The notes under the pieces: model-generated
The model's input: only the letters and a program-made list of their open reading frames with translations
Told to the model about the DNA's origin: nothing
Database searches by the model: none
Made by a program: the position numbers and the translations under genes
In this document: positions 7,353-13,301 of the stretch, piece by piece
Numbering within the stretch: position 1 is the stretch's first letter
Layout of the letters: each line of letters opens with the position of its first letter
Source of the DNA: Gammaproteobacteria bacterium
Lineage (GTDB): Bacteria; Pseudomonadota; Gammaproteobacteria; Xanthomonadales; Xanthomonadaceae
Direction: 5' to 3'
Length of the DNA stretch: 13,301 nt
Assembly: GCA_025360985.1 (NCBI GenBank)
Contig: JANYBA010000119.1
Span: forward strand, 1-13,301

Positions 7353-9569
7353 TCAGCGGGCATAGTCAAGGATAGCATCATCAAGCAAACGGGCCGCCGA
7401 GCGGCCGAAGCTTCCCAGCCCGGTCAGCTCGATTTCCAGATAGACGCCGGTGTTCGACTGGCTGGTGAAACTGCGGATGTACTGGCGACCGAGCAGGCGC
7501 ACGGCGACGCAGCAGCTCTTCCACTGGAAGCCGCCAAAGGCCTCGATGGTCTTCTTGTCGCGCATCGAGTAATTCCATCGTCCGTACAGGCTCCATTTCG
7601 AGCCCACCGGTATGACAAAGCTCAGGTCGGTTTGTTCCAGCGAGTTGTAGCGGTAGCGGTAGGCGGCGTTGAAGATGGCGCCGTTGTTCAGGTGCAGGCG
7701 GCTGTGGACCGAGGCCAGGTTGGTGCGGTTATTGTCGGGGTCCCATTGCTCGGTGACGCCCACGCTCCAGTGGTCGTTGATCGTCCAATCGACCTGCGCC
7801 ACCCAGTCGCTGCCGTTGTCGGACAGCGGTGTCGATCCCAGCGCGACGCGCGGCGGGTCGATGTAGGTAATCCGGCCGAGGCTCGCGCTCAGCTTCTCGC
7901 GGCCATCGGCGGCGGAAAGCAGCCGGCTGGTCAGGGCGAGGGTCACCTGGTTGGCGTCGGCCTGGCGATCGGCGCCGCCGAAGCGGTTGTCGCGGAACAG
8001 CGATGTCCAGCCGAAGGTCAGCTCGCGGGTGTCGAACAGGGGCAGGTCGTCCTGGTTGCGGTAGGGCACGCGCAAGTAGTACAGCCTGGGCTCGAGGGTC
8101 TGCAGCATCGCCTTGCCGCCCCAGTCGAAATCCCGCTCGAAATAGGCGCCGGCGTCGAGGCTGGCGATCGGCAGGCTGCGGCTCGGATTGCGGTCGGTGA
8201 CGCCCGGGAACTCGCTGTCGAGCGAGTAACTGGTGTAGCGCCAGGCCAGGCGCGGGTCGATGAACCAGCTGCTGCCGCCAAAGCTCATGGCCAGGTAGGG
8301 CTCGAGGTCGATGCGGCGTCCACCGGCCAGGCTCTCGTGGGTGAAGCGGACCATTTCGGCATCGACGCCGGCGTCGAGCCAGGGCAGGAAAGGCTCGTGG
8401 ATGCTGGCCTGCAGGCGCGGCAGCCGACGATAGGGCTCGCTGCCGGGCAGGAACAGCGGGTTGGCGATCTGCCAGATTTCGCTGGAAATGCTCGCGGCCC
8501 AATTGCGGCCGCGGCCGTAGACCCCGGCCGAGCTGGACAGCAGGGAAATCGAGGTGTCGGCGATGGCGTCGCCGAAATCGCTGAGGTAGGTCTTGTCGCT
8601 GACCCGGTGGATGCTGGCGGTCGCGGTCCAGTGGTCGTTGAAGGCCGTGCGATGCAGGAAATCTATCTTGCTGCGATCGGTGCCGGTGAGGTTGTCGCCG
8701 GGCAGCCAGGTGCCCATGAACTTGCCGTCGGAATGCTCGCCGAGATAGCGGAATTCACCTTCGACCATCAGGCCTCGCTTGGACAGCCAGCGCGGCGTGA
8801 GGGTGGCGTCGTAGTTGGGCGCGAGATTCAGGTAGACCGGGAGGGAAAGATCCGTGCCGCTGCGACGGTCGTTGCCGATGGTCGGCGACAGCACGCCGCT
8901 GCGGCGCCGGGCGTCGGTCGGGAAGCTCGCGATCGGCAACCACAGCACCGGCAAGCGGCCAAGCTTCAGCACGACGTTGTGCGCCACGCCGGTCGCCGTC
9001 TCCTGGTTGATCGCGATCGAGCTGGCGGAGAATTCCCATTGCCGCTGGCCGGGCGGGCAAGTCGAATAGGTCGCCGATTCCAGCGTACCGGTCTTGTCCT
9101 GCATGTGCACGCTGGCGGCCTGGCCATTGCCGAGTTGCTCATTGAACTGGTAGGTGACGTTTTCGAGGTCGAGCGTGTTCGCCTTCTGGTCGCCGCGCAC
9201 TTGGCTGGCGGTCAGGCGCATGGACTCGTCCTGGAATTTCACCGGGCCGCTGGTCACGAACCGTTGGTCGGCATGCGTGTAGGTGAGGACGTCGGTGCTC
9301 AGCCACTGGTCCGCGTGCCGCAGGACCACGTTTCCCGAAAACGTGGTTTCTTCACTTTTCTTGAGGTCGAGCGCGTCGGCCGCGACGTCGGTTGGGGCAG
9401 CTTGCCGGTCGCCGGCGGGCGTGGCCGGAAAGAACATCGGCAGGGTCGATGGCGCCCGGCACAGGACCCAGGACGGCGCGGGCGCCGCGATTGGCGTCGT
9501 TTGCTCGGCATGCACGATACCGGAGATTGCAAGGCAGAGCGGCAGGACGCGCAGGCGGGTCGGACGCAC
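7353..9569 (-). CDS. lptD: LptD, outer-membrane LPS assembly protein
   Basis: LptD is the outer-membrane barrel that, with the lipoprotein LptE as plug, inserts lipopolysaccharide into the outer leaflet. The 738 residues are somewhat shorter than E. coli LptD (784). A signal peptide (about 1-21, LAISGIVHA) precedes a jellyroll OstA/LptA-like domain (about 58-145) that receives LPS from the periplasmic bridge. The rest is the beta barrel, rich in aromatic strand patterns up to the end. All four cysteines of the known disulphide network are recognisable: Cys37, Cys171 (YSTCPPG) and the pair Cys686-Cys687 (KSCC). The start is GTG at 9569, supported by AGGA 8 bases upstream and by the signal peptide beginning there; an out-of-frame ATG at 9600 is not used. 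It heads the surA-pdxA-rsmA-apaH operon. Confidence 0.96.
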   Translation of the reverse strand: MRPTRLRVLPLCLAISGIVHAEQTTPIAAPAPSWVLCRAPSTLPMFFPATPAGDRQAAPTDVAADALDLKKSEETTFSGNVVLRHADQWLSTDVLTYTHADQRFVTSGPVKFQDESMRLTASQVRGDQKANTLDLENVTYQFNEQLGNGQAASVHMQDKTGTLESATYSTCPPGQRQWEFSASSIAINQETATGVAHNVVLKLGRLPVLWLPIASFPTDARRRSGVLSPTIGNDRRSGTDLSLPVYLNLAPNYDATLTPRWLSKRGLMVEGEFRYLGEHSDGKFMGTWLPGDNLTGTDRSKIDFLHRTAFNDHWTATASIHRVSDKTYLSDFGDAIADTSISLLSSSAGVYGRGRNWAASISSEIWQIANPLFLPGSEPYRRLPRLQASIHEPFLPWLDAGVDAEMVRFTHESLAGGRRIDLEPYLAMSFGGSSWFIDPRLAWRYTSYSLDSEFPGVTDRNPSRSLPIASLDAGAYFERDFDWGGKAMLQTLEPRLYYLRVPYRNQDDLPLFDTRELTFGWTSLFRDNRFGGADRQADANQVTLALTSRLLSAADGREKLSASLGRITYIDPPRVALGSTPLSDNGSDWVAQVDWTINDHWSVGVTEQWDPDNNRTNLASVHSRLHLNNGAIFNAAYRYRYNSLEQTDLSFVIPVGSKWSLYGRWNYSMRDKKTIEAFGGFQWKSCCVAVRLLGRQYIRSFTSQSNTGVYLEIELTGLGSFGRSAARLLDDAILDYAR

Positions 9570-9577
9570 GGAGGGAA

Positions 9578-9581
9578 TCCT
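9578..9581 (-). promoter_or_regulatory. Ribosome binding site deciding the lptD GTG start
   Basis: On the minus strand AGGA lies 8 bases before GTG at 9569. No in-frame ATG lies nearby, and the signal peptide begins directly at this GTG, so the site settles the start choice. Confidence 0.5.
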
Positions 9582-9598
9582 GTGGGGCGGGAGCGCAC

Positions 9599-9604
9599 AT
9601 TCTA
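9599..9604 (-). promoter_or_regulatory. Possible -10 element upstream of lptD
   Basis: The 69-base gap between the deacetylase-family gene and lptD contains TAGAAT on the minus strand, matching TATAAT at five of six positions. A start near 9592 would give a leader of about 23 bases. I see no convincing -35 hexamer 16-18 bases upstream (the sequence there is C-rich), and no clear sigma-E consensus, though lptD-surA belongs to the sigma-E regulon in E. coli. lptD may instead be read from the upstream genes. Confidence 0.3.
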
Positions 9605-9638
9605 GCCCGACGCCGACGAGGTGCGGGGACAGGGCTTA

Positions 9639-10550
9639 TCAGGCACCCAGGCCGCGCAGGTGGGCGACGCTGCATTCGCGCAAAGCGCCCAGGCTGTAGC
9701 CGCCCTCCAGCAACGAGACGAGGCGACCTCCGGCGTGGGCATCGGCCAGCCGTGCCAGCTCCCTGCTCAACCATTCGATGTCGTCGGCGTCCAGACGCAG
9801 GTCGGCCAGCGGATCCAGGCGATGCCCGTCGAAGCCCGCCGAAACCAGCAGCAACTGCGGGGCGAAGTCCGCCAGCGCCGGCAACAGGGTCCCTGACCAG
9901 GCCGCGCGGAAGGCCGTGCCGTCGCTGCCGGGCGGCAGCGGCGCGTTGAAGACATTGCCGGCGCCGTGCTCGCTTGCCAGGCCCGTGCCCGGGTACAGCG
10001 GCGACTGGTGGGAACTGGCGTAAAGCACGCGCGGTTCCTTTACGAAGATGTCCTGGCTGCCATTGCCGTGGTGGACATCGAAATCGACGATCGCCACGCG
10101 CTCGAGTCCGTGCGCGGCCAAGGCGTGGGCAGCGGCGACCGCGACATGGTTGAACAGGCAGAAACCCATCGCGGTGCCGGCGGTGGCATGGTGGCCCGGC
10201 GGACGCACCGCGCAAAAGGCGCGATCGATGTCGCCGGAAAGCACCGCGTCGACGGCTGCGATCGCCGCGCCGCTGGCACGCAGCGCAGCCTCGGCCGAGC
10301 CAGCCGACAGGGTCGTGTCCTCATCGAGTCGGATCGAATGGGCGGCCGGCGTATCGAGCACGGTCGCGATCAATTCCCGGGTGTGGACGCGGGCCAATTG
10401 TTCGCGGGTCGCAGTCGGCGCCTCGCGCCACTCGATTGCGGGGAAAGAAGCCTGCAAGGCCTCGATGACCGCGTGCAAGCGCGACATGGCTTCGGGATGA
10501 CCGGGCCCGGGATCGTGCTGCAGGCAGGCGGGGTGGCTGTAGATGCGCAA
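9639..10550 (-). CDS. Histone deacetylase-family (class II-like) zinc hydrolase
   Basis: This is a metal-dependent deacetylase of the HDAC/AcuC/acetylpolyamine amidohydrolase superfamily, presumably cytoplasmic. The 303 residues carry the full active site: RPPGHHA with His120-His121, zinc ligands Asp158 and His160 in DFDVHHGNG, Asp241 in SAGFDGH, and the transition-state Tyr285 in LEGGY. The RPPGHHA form and PLYPGTG resemble class II enzymes. The substrate (acetyl-lysine, acetylpolyamine or another amide) cannot be told from sequence. The start must be TTG at 10550 or a later codon: an in-frame TGA, which is also the stop of the adenosyltransferase gene, lies at 10559-10557, and the family opening RIYSHPACLQHDPGPGHPE begins right after the TTG. 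The gap to the preceding gene is 6 bases, so coupling is likely. The link to cobalamin genes is unexplained. Confidence 0.94.
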   Translation of the reverse strand: MRIYSHPACLQHDPGPGHPEAMSRLHAVIEALQASFPAIEWREAPTATREQLARVHTRELIATVLDTPAAHSIRLDEDTTLSAGSAEAALRASGAAIAAVDAVLSGDIDRAFCAVRPPGHHATAGTAMGFCLFNHVAVAAAHALAAHGLERVAIVDFDVHHGNGSQDIFVKEPRVLYASSHQSPLYPGTGLASEHGAGNVFNAPLPPGSDGTAFRAAWSGTLLPALADFAPQLLLVSAGFDGHRLDPLADLRLDADDIEWLSRELARLADAHAGGRLVSLLEGGYSLGALRECSVAHLRGLGA

Positions 10551-10556
10551 GCGCGA

Positions 10557-11111
10557 TCAGCCCTTGCGTCGGTCGTGATTCCAGAGCACCTCGCCGTGAC
10601 CGCTGGCGCGGGCCAGAACCCGCGCGATCACGAACAGCAGGTCCGACAGCCGATTCAGGTAACGGATCGCTTCGGGCCGCACGGCATCCTGGTGCGACAG
10701 CGTCACCACTTCGCGCTCGGCGCGCCGGCAAACGGTGCGGGCCAGGTGGCAATGGGCAGCGGCCAGTCCGCCGCCGGGCAGGATGAAGTCCTTCAGTGCT
10801 GGCAGGTCGGCGTTGAAGCCATCGAGTTGCTGCTCGAGCCGCTCGATGTCCGCGTCGAAGATCGCGGCGTGGCCGGGGATGCACAACTCGCCGCCGAGGT
10901 CGAACATCTGGTGCTGCACCGAAACCAGCACCGCGCGAACCGGATCGGGAATTTCGCAGGCGAGCACCAGCCCGATCGCGCTGTTGGCCTCGTCGACGGT
11001 GCCATAAGCGGCGACGCGCGCGGAGTCTTTCGCTACCCGCGTGCCATCGCCCAGTCCGGTGCTGCCGTCGTCGCCGGTCTTGGTGTAGATCTTGGACAGG
11101 CGATTGCCCAC
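10557..11111 (-). CDS. pduO: PduO-type ATP:cob(I)alamin adenosyltransferase
   Basis: The enzyme adds the adenosyl group of ATP to cob(I)alamin, making coenzyme B12 during salvage or synthesis. The 184-residue product has the PduO N-terminal ATP-binding run YTKTGDDGSTGLGDG (about 9-23), the following RVAAYGTVDEANSAIG (32-47), the arginine-rich RTVCRRAERE helix and YLNRLSDLLFV near the end, the usual trimer-forming helical fold. The open frame reaches 11168, but the family starts with GNRLSKIYTKTG, which places the start at GTG 11111; the extra 19 residues would overlap the upstream membrane-protein gene. It lies 7 bases after that gene and 6 before the deacetylase-family gene. I see no B12-dependent enzyme and no recognisable cobalamin riboswitch in the window. 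Confidence 0.95.
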   Translation of the reverse strand: MGNRLSKIYTKTGDDGSTGLGDGTRVAKDSARVAAYGTVDEANSAIGLVLACEIPDPVRAVLVSVQHQMFDLGGELCIPGHAAIFDADIERLEQQLDGFNADLPALKDFILPGGGLAAAHCHLARTVCRRAEREVVTLSHQDAVRPEAIRYLNRLSDLLFVIARVLARASGHGEVLWNHDRRKG

Positions 11112-11118
11112 GGCGCGA

Positions 11119-11700
11119 TCACGCGGTCTGCAGGCGCAGCGCCGGGATCCTGCTGCGCATCCAGGCAAAACTGCCGAACAGGACGGCCGAGTAGAACAGG
11201 GTGCCGAGCAGGGTGTTCTGGAAGAAGGGCAGGCCGGCGACGTAACAGGCGCCGAGGCTGGCGCTGCAGGCCGGCGCCGTGACCAGGGACTTCGCCGTCG
11301 CCCAGACCGCGAAATTGGTGATCAGGAAGAACAGTACCGAGCCGACCAGGGAATAACCGGCGACCCGCGGCGCCGTCACCTTGCCGCGCAATCCGAAACC
11401 GAGCAGCGAAGACAGCGCGATGCAGGCGTACACGCTGAGGAAGTGCGCGCTCAGGAAGTAGTCGAGGTAGATGCCGCCATTGACCAGCCCGAGCACCAAG
11501 TCGGAGATGAACATCCCAACCAGCGGCACGACCACGGCCCAGCCACGACGGAGGAAATAGGCGCCGCCGAACAGCGCGACCGCTTCCACCGGGGAAAAAT
11601 TGTTCGGGTGCGGCAACAGGCGCGAAAGCGCGGCGAGCAAGATCAGCCCAACCAGGGCTACCGGACCAAGGGCGAGCGAGGGCGACGATTTCAACGACAT
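11119..11700 (-). CDS. DUF6580-family putative integral membrane transport protein
   Basis: The protein is strongly hydrophobic with about five or six membrane spans (near residues 11-27, 37-50, 54-73, 82-102, 114-134 and 160-181 of 193). The recognisable block is SRLLPHPNNFSPVEAVALFG (26-45), and a conserved-looking ACYVAGLPFFQNTLLG lies at 151-166. I recall these as marks of DUF6580, labelled a putative transport family. Size and topology resemble S-components of ECF vitamin transporters. With the adenosyltransferase gene 7 bases downstream, uptake of a corrinoid or a precursor is a reasonable guess but unproven; I do not see evidence that it is BtuM itself. I chose ATG 11700, directly before the first membrane segment. 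ATG 11748 is in frame and would add 16 polar residues. Confidence 0.75.
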   Translation of the reverse strand: MSLKSSPSLALGPVALVGLILLAALSRLLPHPNNFSPVEAVALFGGAYFLRRGWAVVVPLVGMFISDLVLGLVNGGIYLDYFLSAHFLSVYACIALSSLLGFGLRGKVTAPRVAGYSLVGSVLFFLITNFAVWATAKSLVTAPACSASLGACYVAGLPFFQNTLLGTLFYSAVLFGSFAWMRSRIPALRLQTA

Positions 11701-11774
11701 GGGAGCAATCCGTGGCGAGCTTGGAGACCTGACGTTAGGATAGCGCATGCCGCCGGTCGCGGCCCGGGCCGATC

Positions 11775-13073
11775 GTGAATACCCGCTACGACATCCTGAT
11801 CCTTGGCGCCGGACTGGTCGGCAGCAGCCTCGCCTGTGCGCTCGAAGACCGCGGTTATCGCGTGGCCCTCGCCGAGGCCAGCGCGCAGCGCTCGGCCCCG
11901 CCGGGTTTCGACGAACGCAAGCTCGCGCTGTCGGCCGCCAGCCTTAATGCCCTGGGCATGCTCGGCGTGTCGGCCAGGCTGGCGACGGCGCCCGGCCCGA
12001 TCCGCCGTATCCACGTCAGCCGGGTCGGCGATTTCGGCAGCGTGCGCCTGCAGGCCGGCGACTTTGGGCGCGAGCACTTCGGCGCCGTCGTGCTGGCGCG
12101 CGAATTGGGCGCCGCTCTCGAAGCGCAACTTGCGGCCTCGTCGGGACTGGAAATCCTGCGCCCGGCCAGCGTCACCGCCCTGGCCACCGGTGCCGACGGC
12201 GTGGCCGTGCAACTGCGATGCGACAATCGTGTCGAACAGGTGCATGCACGCTTGCTGGTCGCCGCCGACGGCACCCGCTCCTTCGCCCGCACCGCGCTCG
12301 GCATCGGCGTGAGCGAACACGATTACCGGCAAACGCTGGTCGTGTGCAGCGTCGCCACCGACCAGGCGCCGGACGGCACGGCGTTCGAACGATTCAGCGA
12401 ACAGGGGCCGGTAGCGATGTTGCCGATGGGCGCCGACTACGGCTCGATCTGCGGCGTGGCCAGCGCCGAAGCCGCGCGTGTGCTGGCGATGCCGGACCGC
12501 GATTACGCCGACTACCTGCAATCCCGGTTCGGCTGGCGCACCGGGCGCATCCTGCGCGTCGGCCAGCGCAGCGCCTACCCGATCGTGCGCGTACTCGCCG
12601 ATCGACTCGATGGTGAACGCGCGCTACTGATGGGCAATGCCGCGCAGACCATCCATCCGATCGGCGCGCAGGGCTTCAACCTCGGCCTGCGCGACGCCTT
12701 GACCCTTGCCGAATTTCTCGACGGCGGCGATCCGGGCGCAACTGCGACGCTGGCCGCGTACGTCGAGGCGCGCCGCGAAGACCGCGAACGCACGCTCGCC
12801 TTCAGCGATGGCCTGGCGCGGCTCACCGCGAGTCCCGGCTGGCCCATGCACCTCGCGCGCTCGCTTGGGCTGATGGCGATTGGCAACCTGCCCGGGCTGG
12901 CGGAACCGCTGCGACGGCGGCGATGGGATTTCGCGGCCAGGTGCCGCGACTTTCGCGGGGCCTGGCGTGAGTCGCGCGGCGCCGCTCGATGCCGTCGTGG
13001 TCGGCGCCGGCGTCGTCGGCGCGGCCGCGGCGCTGGCCCTGGCGCGCGAGGGTTTGCGCGTCGCCATCGTTGA
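11775..13073 (+). CDS. ubiH: UbiH, 2-octaprenyl-6-methoxyphenol hydroxylase, apparently frameshifted near the 3' end
   Basis: UbiH is an FAD monooxygenase that hydroxylates the ubiquinone ring. Visible blocks are the FAD-binding LILGAGLVGSSLA (8-20), DERKLALS (46-53), VAADGTRSFAR (162-172) and the second FAD site GNAAQTIHPIGAQGFNLGLR (287-306), all UbiH-like. The start is GTG 11775, where homology begins. The frame as read runs 432 codons to 13073, but its last 50 residues are an arginine-rich run that is only the shadow of the next gene. Moving back one base near 12911-12923 gives MGFRGQVPRLSRGLA and a stop at 12968-12970, a typical UbiH ending. That product would be 398 residues (E. coli 392) and would share GTGA with the next start. 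A one-base deletion or a sequence error is therefore likely. The first 380 codons are intact. Confidence 0.9.
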   Translation: MNTRYDILILGAGLVGSSLACALEDRGYRVALAEASAQRSAPPGFDERKLALSAASLNALGMLGVSARLATAPGPIRRIHVSRVGDFGSVRLQAGDFGREHFGAVVLARELGAALEAQLAASSGLEILRPASVTALATGADGVAVQLRCDNRVEQVHARLLVAADGTRSFARTALGIGVSEHDYRQTLVVCSVATDQAPDGTAFERFSEQGPVAMLPMGADYGSICGVASAEAARVLAMPDRDYADYLQSRFGWRTGRILRVGQRSAYPIVRVLADRLDGERALLMGNAAQTIHPIGAQGFNLGLRDALTLAEFLDGGDPGATATLAAYVEARREDRERTLAFSDGLARLTASPGWPMHLARSLGLMAIGNLPGLAEPLRRRRWDFAARCRDFRGAWRESRGAARCRRGRRRRRRRGRGAGPGARGFARRHR

Positions 13074-13301
13074 GGCGCACGAGCCACTGGCCTGGCGCAG
13101 CGACGCGCCGGACCTGCGCGTCTATGCCTTCGCCCCAGATTCGCAGGCCTTGCTCGAAAGCCTGGGCGTCTGGCCGCAAGTGGCGTTGGCGTGCGCCCAT
13201 CCGTACCGACGCATGCGCGTCTGGGACGCAGCCGGCGGCGACGAACTGCGCTTCGATGCCGATACGCTCGGGCGCGCCAACCTCGGTCATATCGTCGAAC
13301 A
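12967..13301 (+). CDS. Second ubiquinone-pathway FAD hydroxylase (UbiH/UbiF/UbiI family), 3' end off the window
   Basis: From GTG 12967 the frame stays open to the right edge for 111 codons. It begins with a Rossmann FAD-binding fold, VVVGAGVVGAAAALALAREG (10-29), ending in the acidic Glu36 of VAIVE. DAPDLRVYAFAPDS (46-59) and the YRRMRVWDAAGG segment (80-91) are typical of ubiquinone hydroxylases of the UbiI/UbiF/VisC group. Family members are about 390-400 residues, so roughly 70% is missing and the ring position it hydroxylates cannot be decided. The GTG overlaps the restored ubiH stop as GTGA, so the two are probably cotranslated. If ubiH is read without correction, the genes overlap by 107 bases in different frames, which is implausible for this tightly coupled pair. 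Confidence 0.88.
   Translation, partial: MSRAAPLDAVVVGAGVVGAAAALALAREGLRVAIVEAHEPLAWRSDAPDLRVYAFAPDSQALLESLGVWPQVALACAHPYRRMRVWDAAGGDELRFDADTLGRANLGHIVE

Noticed and set aside
5154..9605. A 1483-codon open frame on the plus strand, antisense to pdxA, surA and lptD
   Set aside because: Its codons are exact reverse complements of the codons of the three minus-strand genes, which share one reading register. It stays open only because these genes avoid TTA, CTA and TCA codons, as expected at this GC content. Its translation has no recognisable domain, while the opposite strand encodes three clear families.
11701..11774. Promoters or a cobalamin riboswitch in the gap between the DUF6580 gene and ubiH
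   Set aside because: There are weak -10-like hexamers (TAGGAT at 11736 plus strand, TATCCT on the minus strand) but no matching -35 sites. At 74 bases the gap is too short for a full B12 riboswitch, and I see no B12-box sequence.
11691..12521. A 276-codon minus-strand open frame opposite ubiH
   Set aside because: It is an antisense shadow of the first two thirds of ubiH, without motifs, and it overlaps the start of the DUF6580 gene.

Overview
The window is dense, high-GC bacterial chromosome with 14 protein-coding genes and no gap longer than about 75 bases. I saw no tRNA, rRNA, insertion sequence, prophage gene, CRISPR array or toxin-antitoxin pair. Outer-membrane assembly genes (lptD, surA), ubiquinone hydroxylases and the order lgt-thyA-folA facing apaH-rsmA-pdxA-surA-lptD point to a gammaproteobacterium. 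Together with the codon bias, this fits the Xanthomonadales (Lysobacteraceae or Rhodanobacteraceae type). The placement is inferred from gene order and motif style, not from a database search.

Layout: (1) 1-1157, minus: the first 385 codons of a YyaL/SPATA20-type thioredoxin-domain protein whose end lies off the left edge. (2) 1201-3369, plus: lgt, thyA and folA, packed with a 1-base gap and then a 4-base overlap. (3) 3391-9569, minus: lptD, surA, pdxA, rsmA and apaH in transcription order, meeting folA tail to tail. (4) 9639-11700, minus: a DUF6580 membrane protein, a PduO-type cobalamin adenosyltransferase and a histone-deacetylase-family hydrolase, probably one transcription unit just upstream of lptD. 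(5) 11775-13301, plus: ubiH and the start of a second ubiquinone-pathway FAD hydroxylase running off the right edge.

How they work together: ThyA turns dUMP into dTMP and releases dihydrofolate, which FolA reduces again. Lgt starts lipoprotein maturation. SurA escorts outer-membrane proteins, with LptD a classic client, and LptD inserts lipopolysaccharide with LptE. PdxA serves pyridoxal phosphate synthesis, RsmA methylates 16S rRNA and ApaH clears Ap4A. The DUF6580-PduO pair suggests cobalamin handling. The FAD hydroxylases serve ubiquinone synthesis.

This is mostly ordinary housekeeping DNA and I did not find a new multi-gene system. The points most worth a second look are an apparent one-base frameshift at the end of ubiH, the loss of canonical parvulin histidines in SurA, the missing apaG between rsmA and apaH, and the unexplained DUF6580-PduO-deacetylase cluster.
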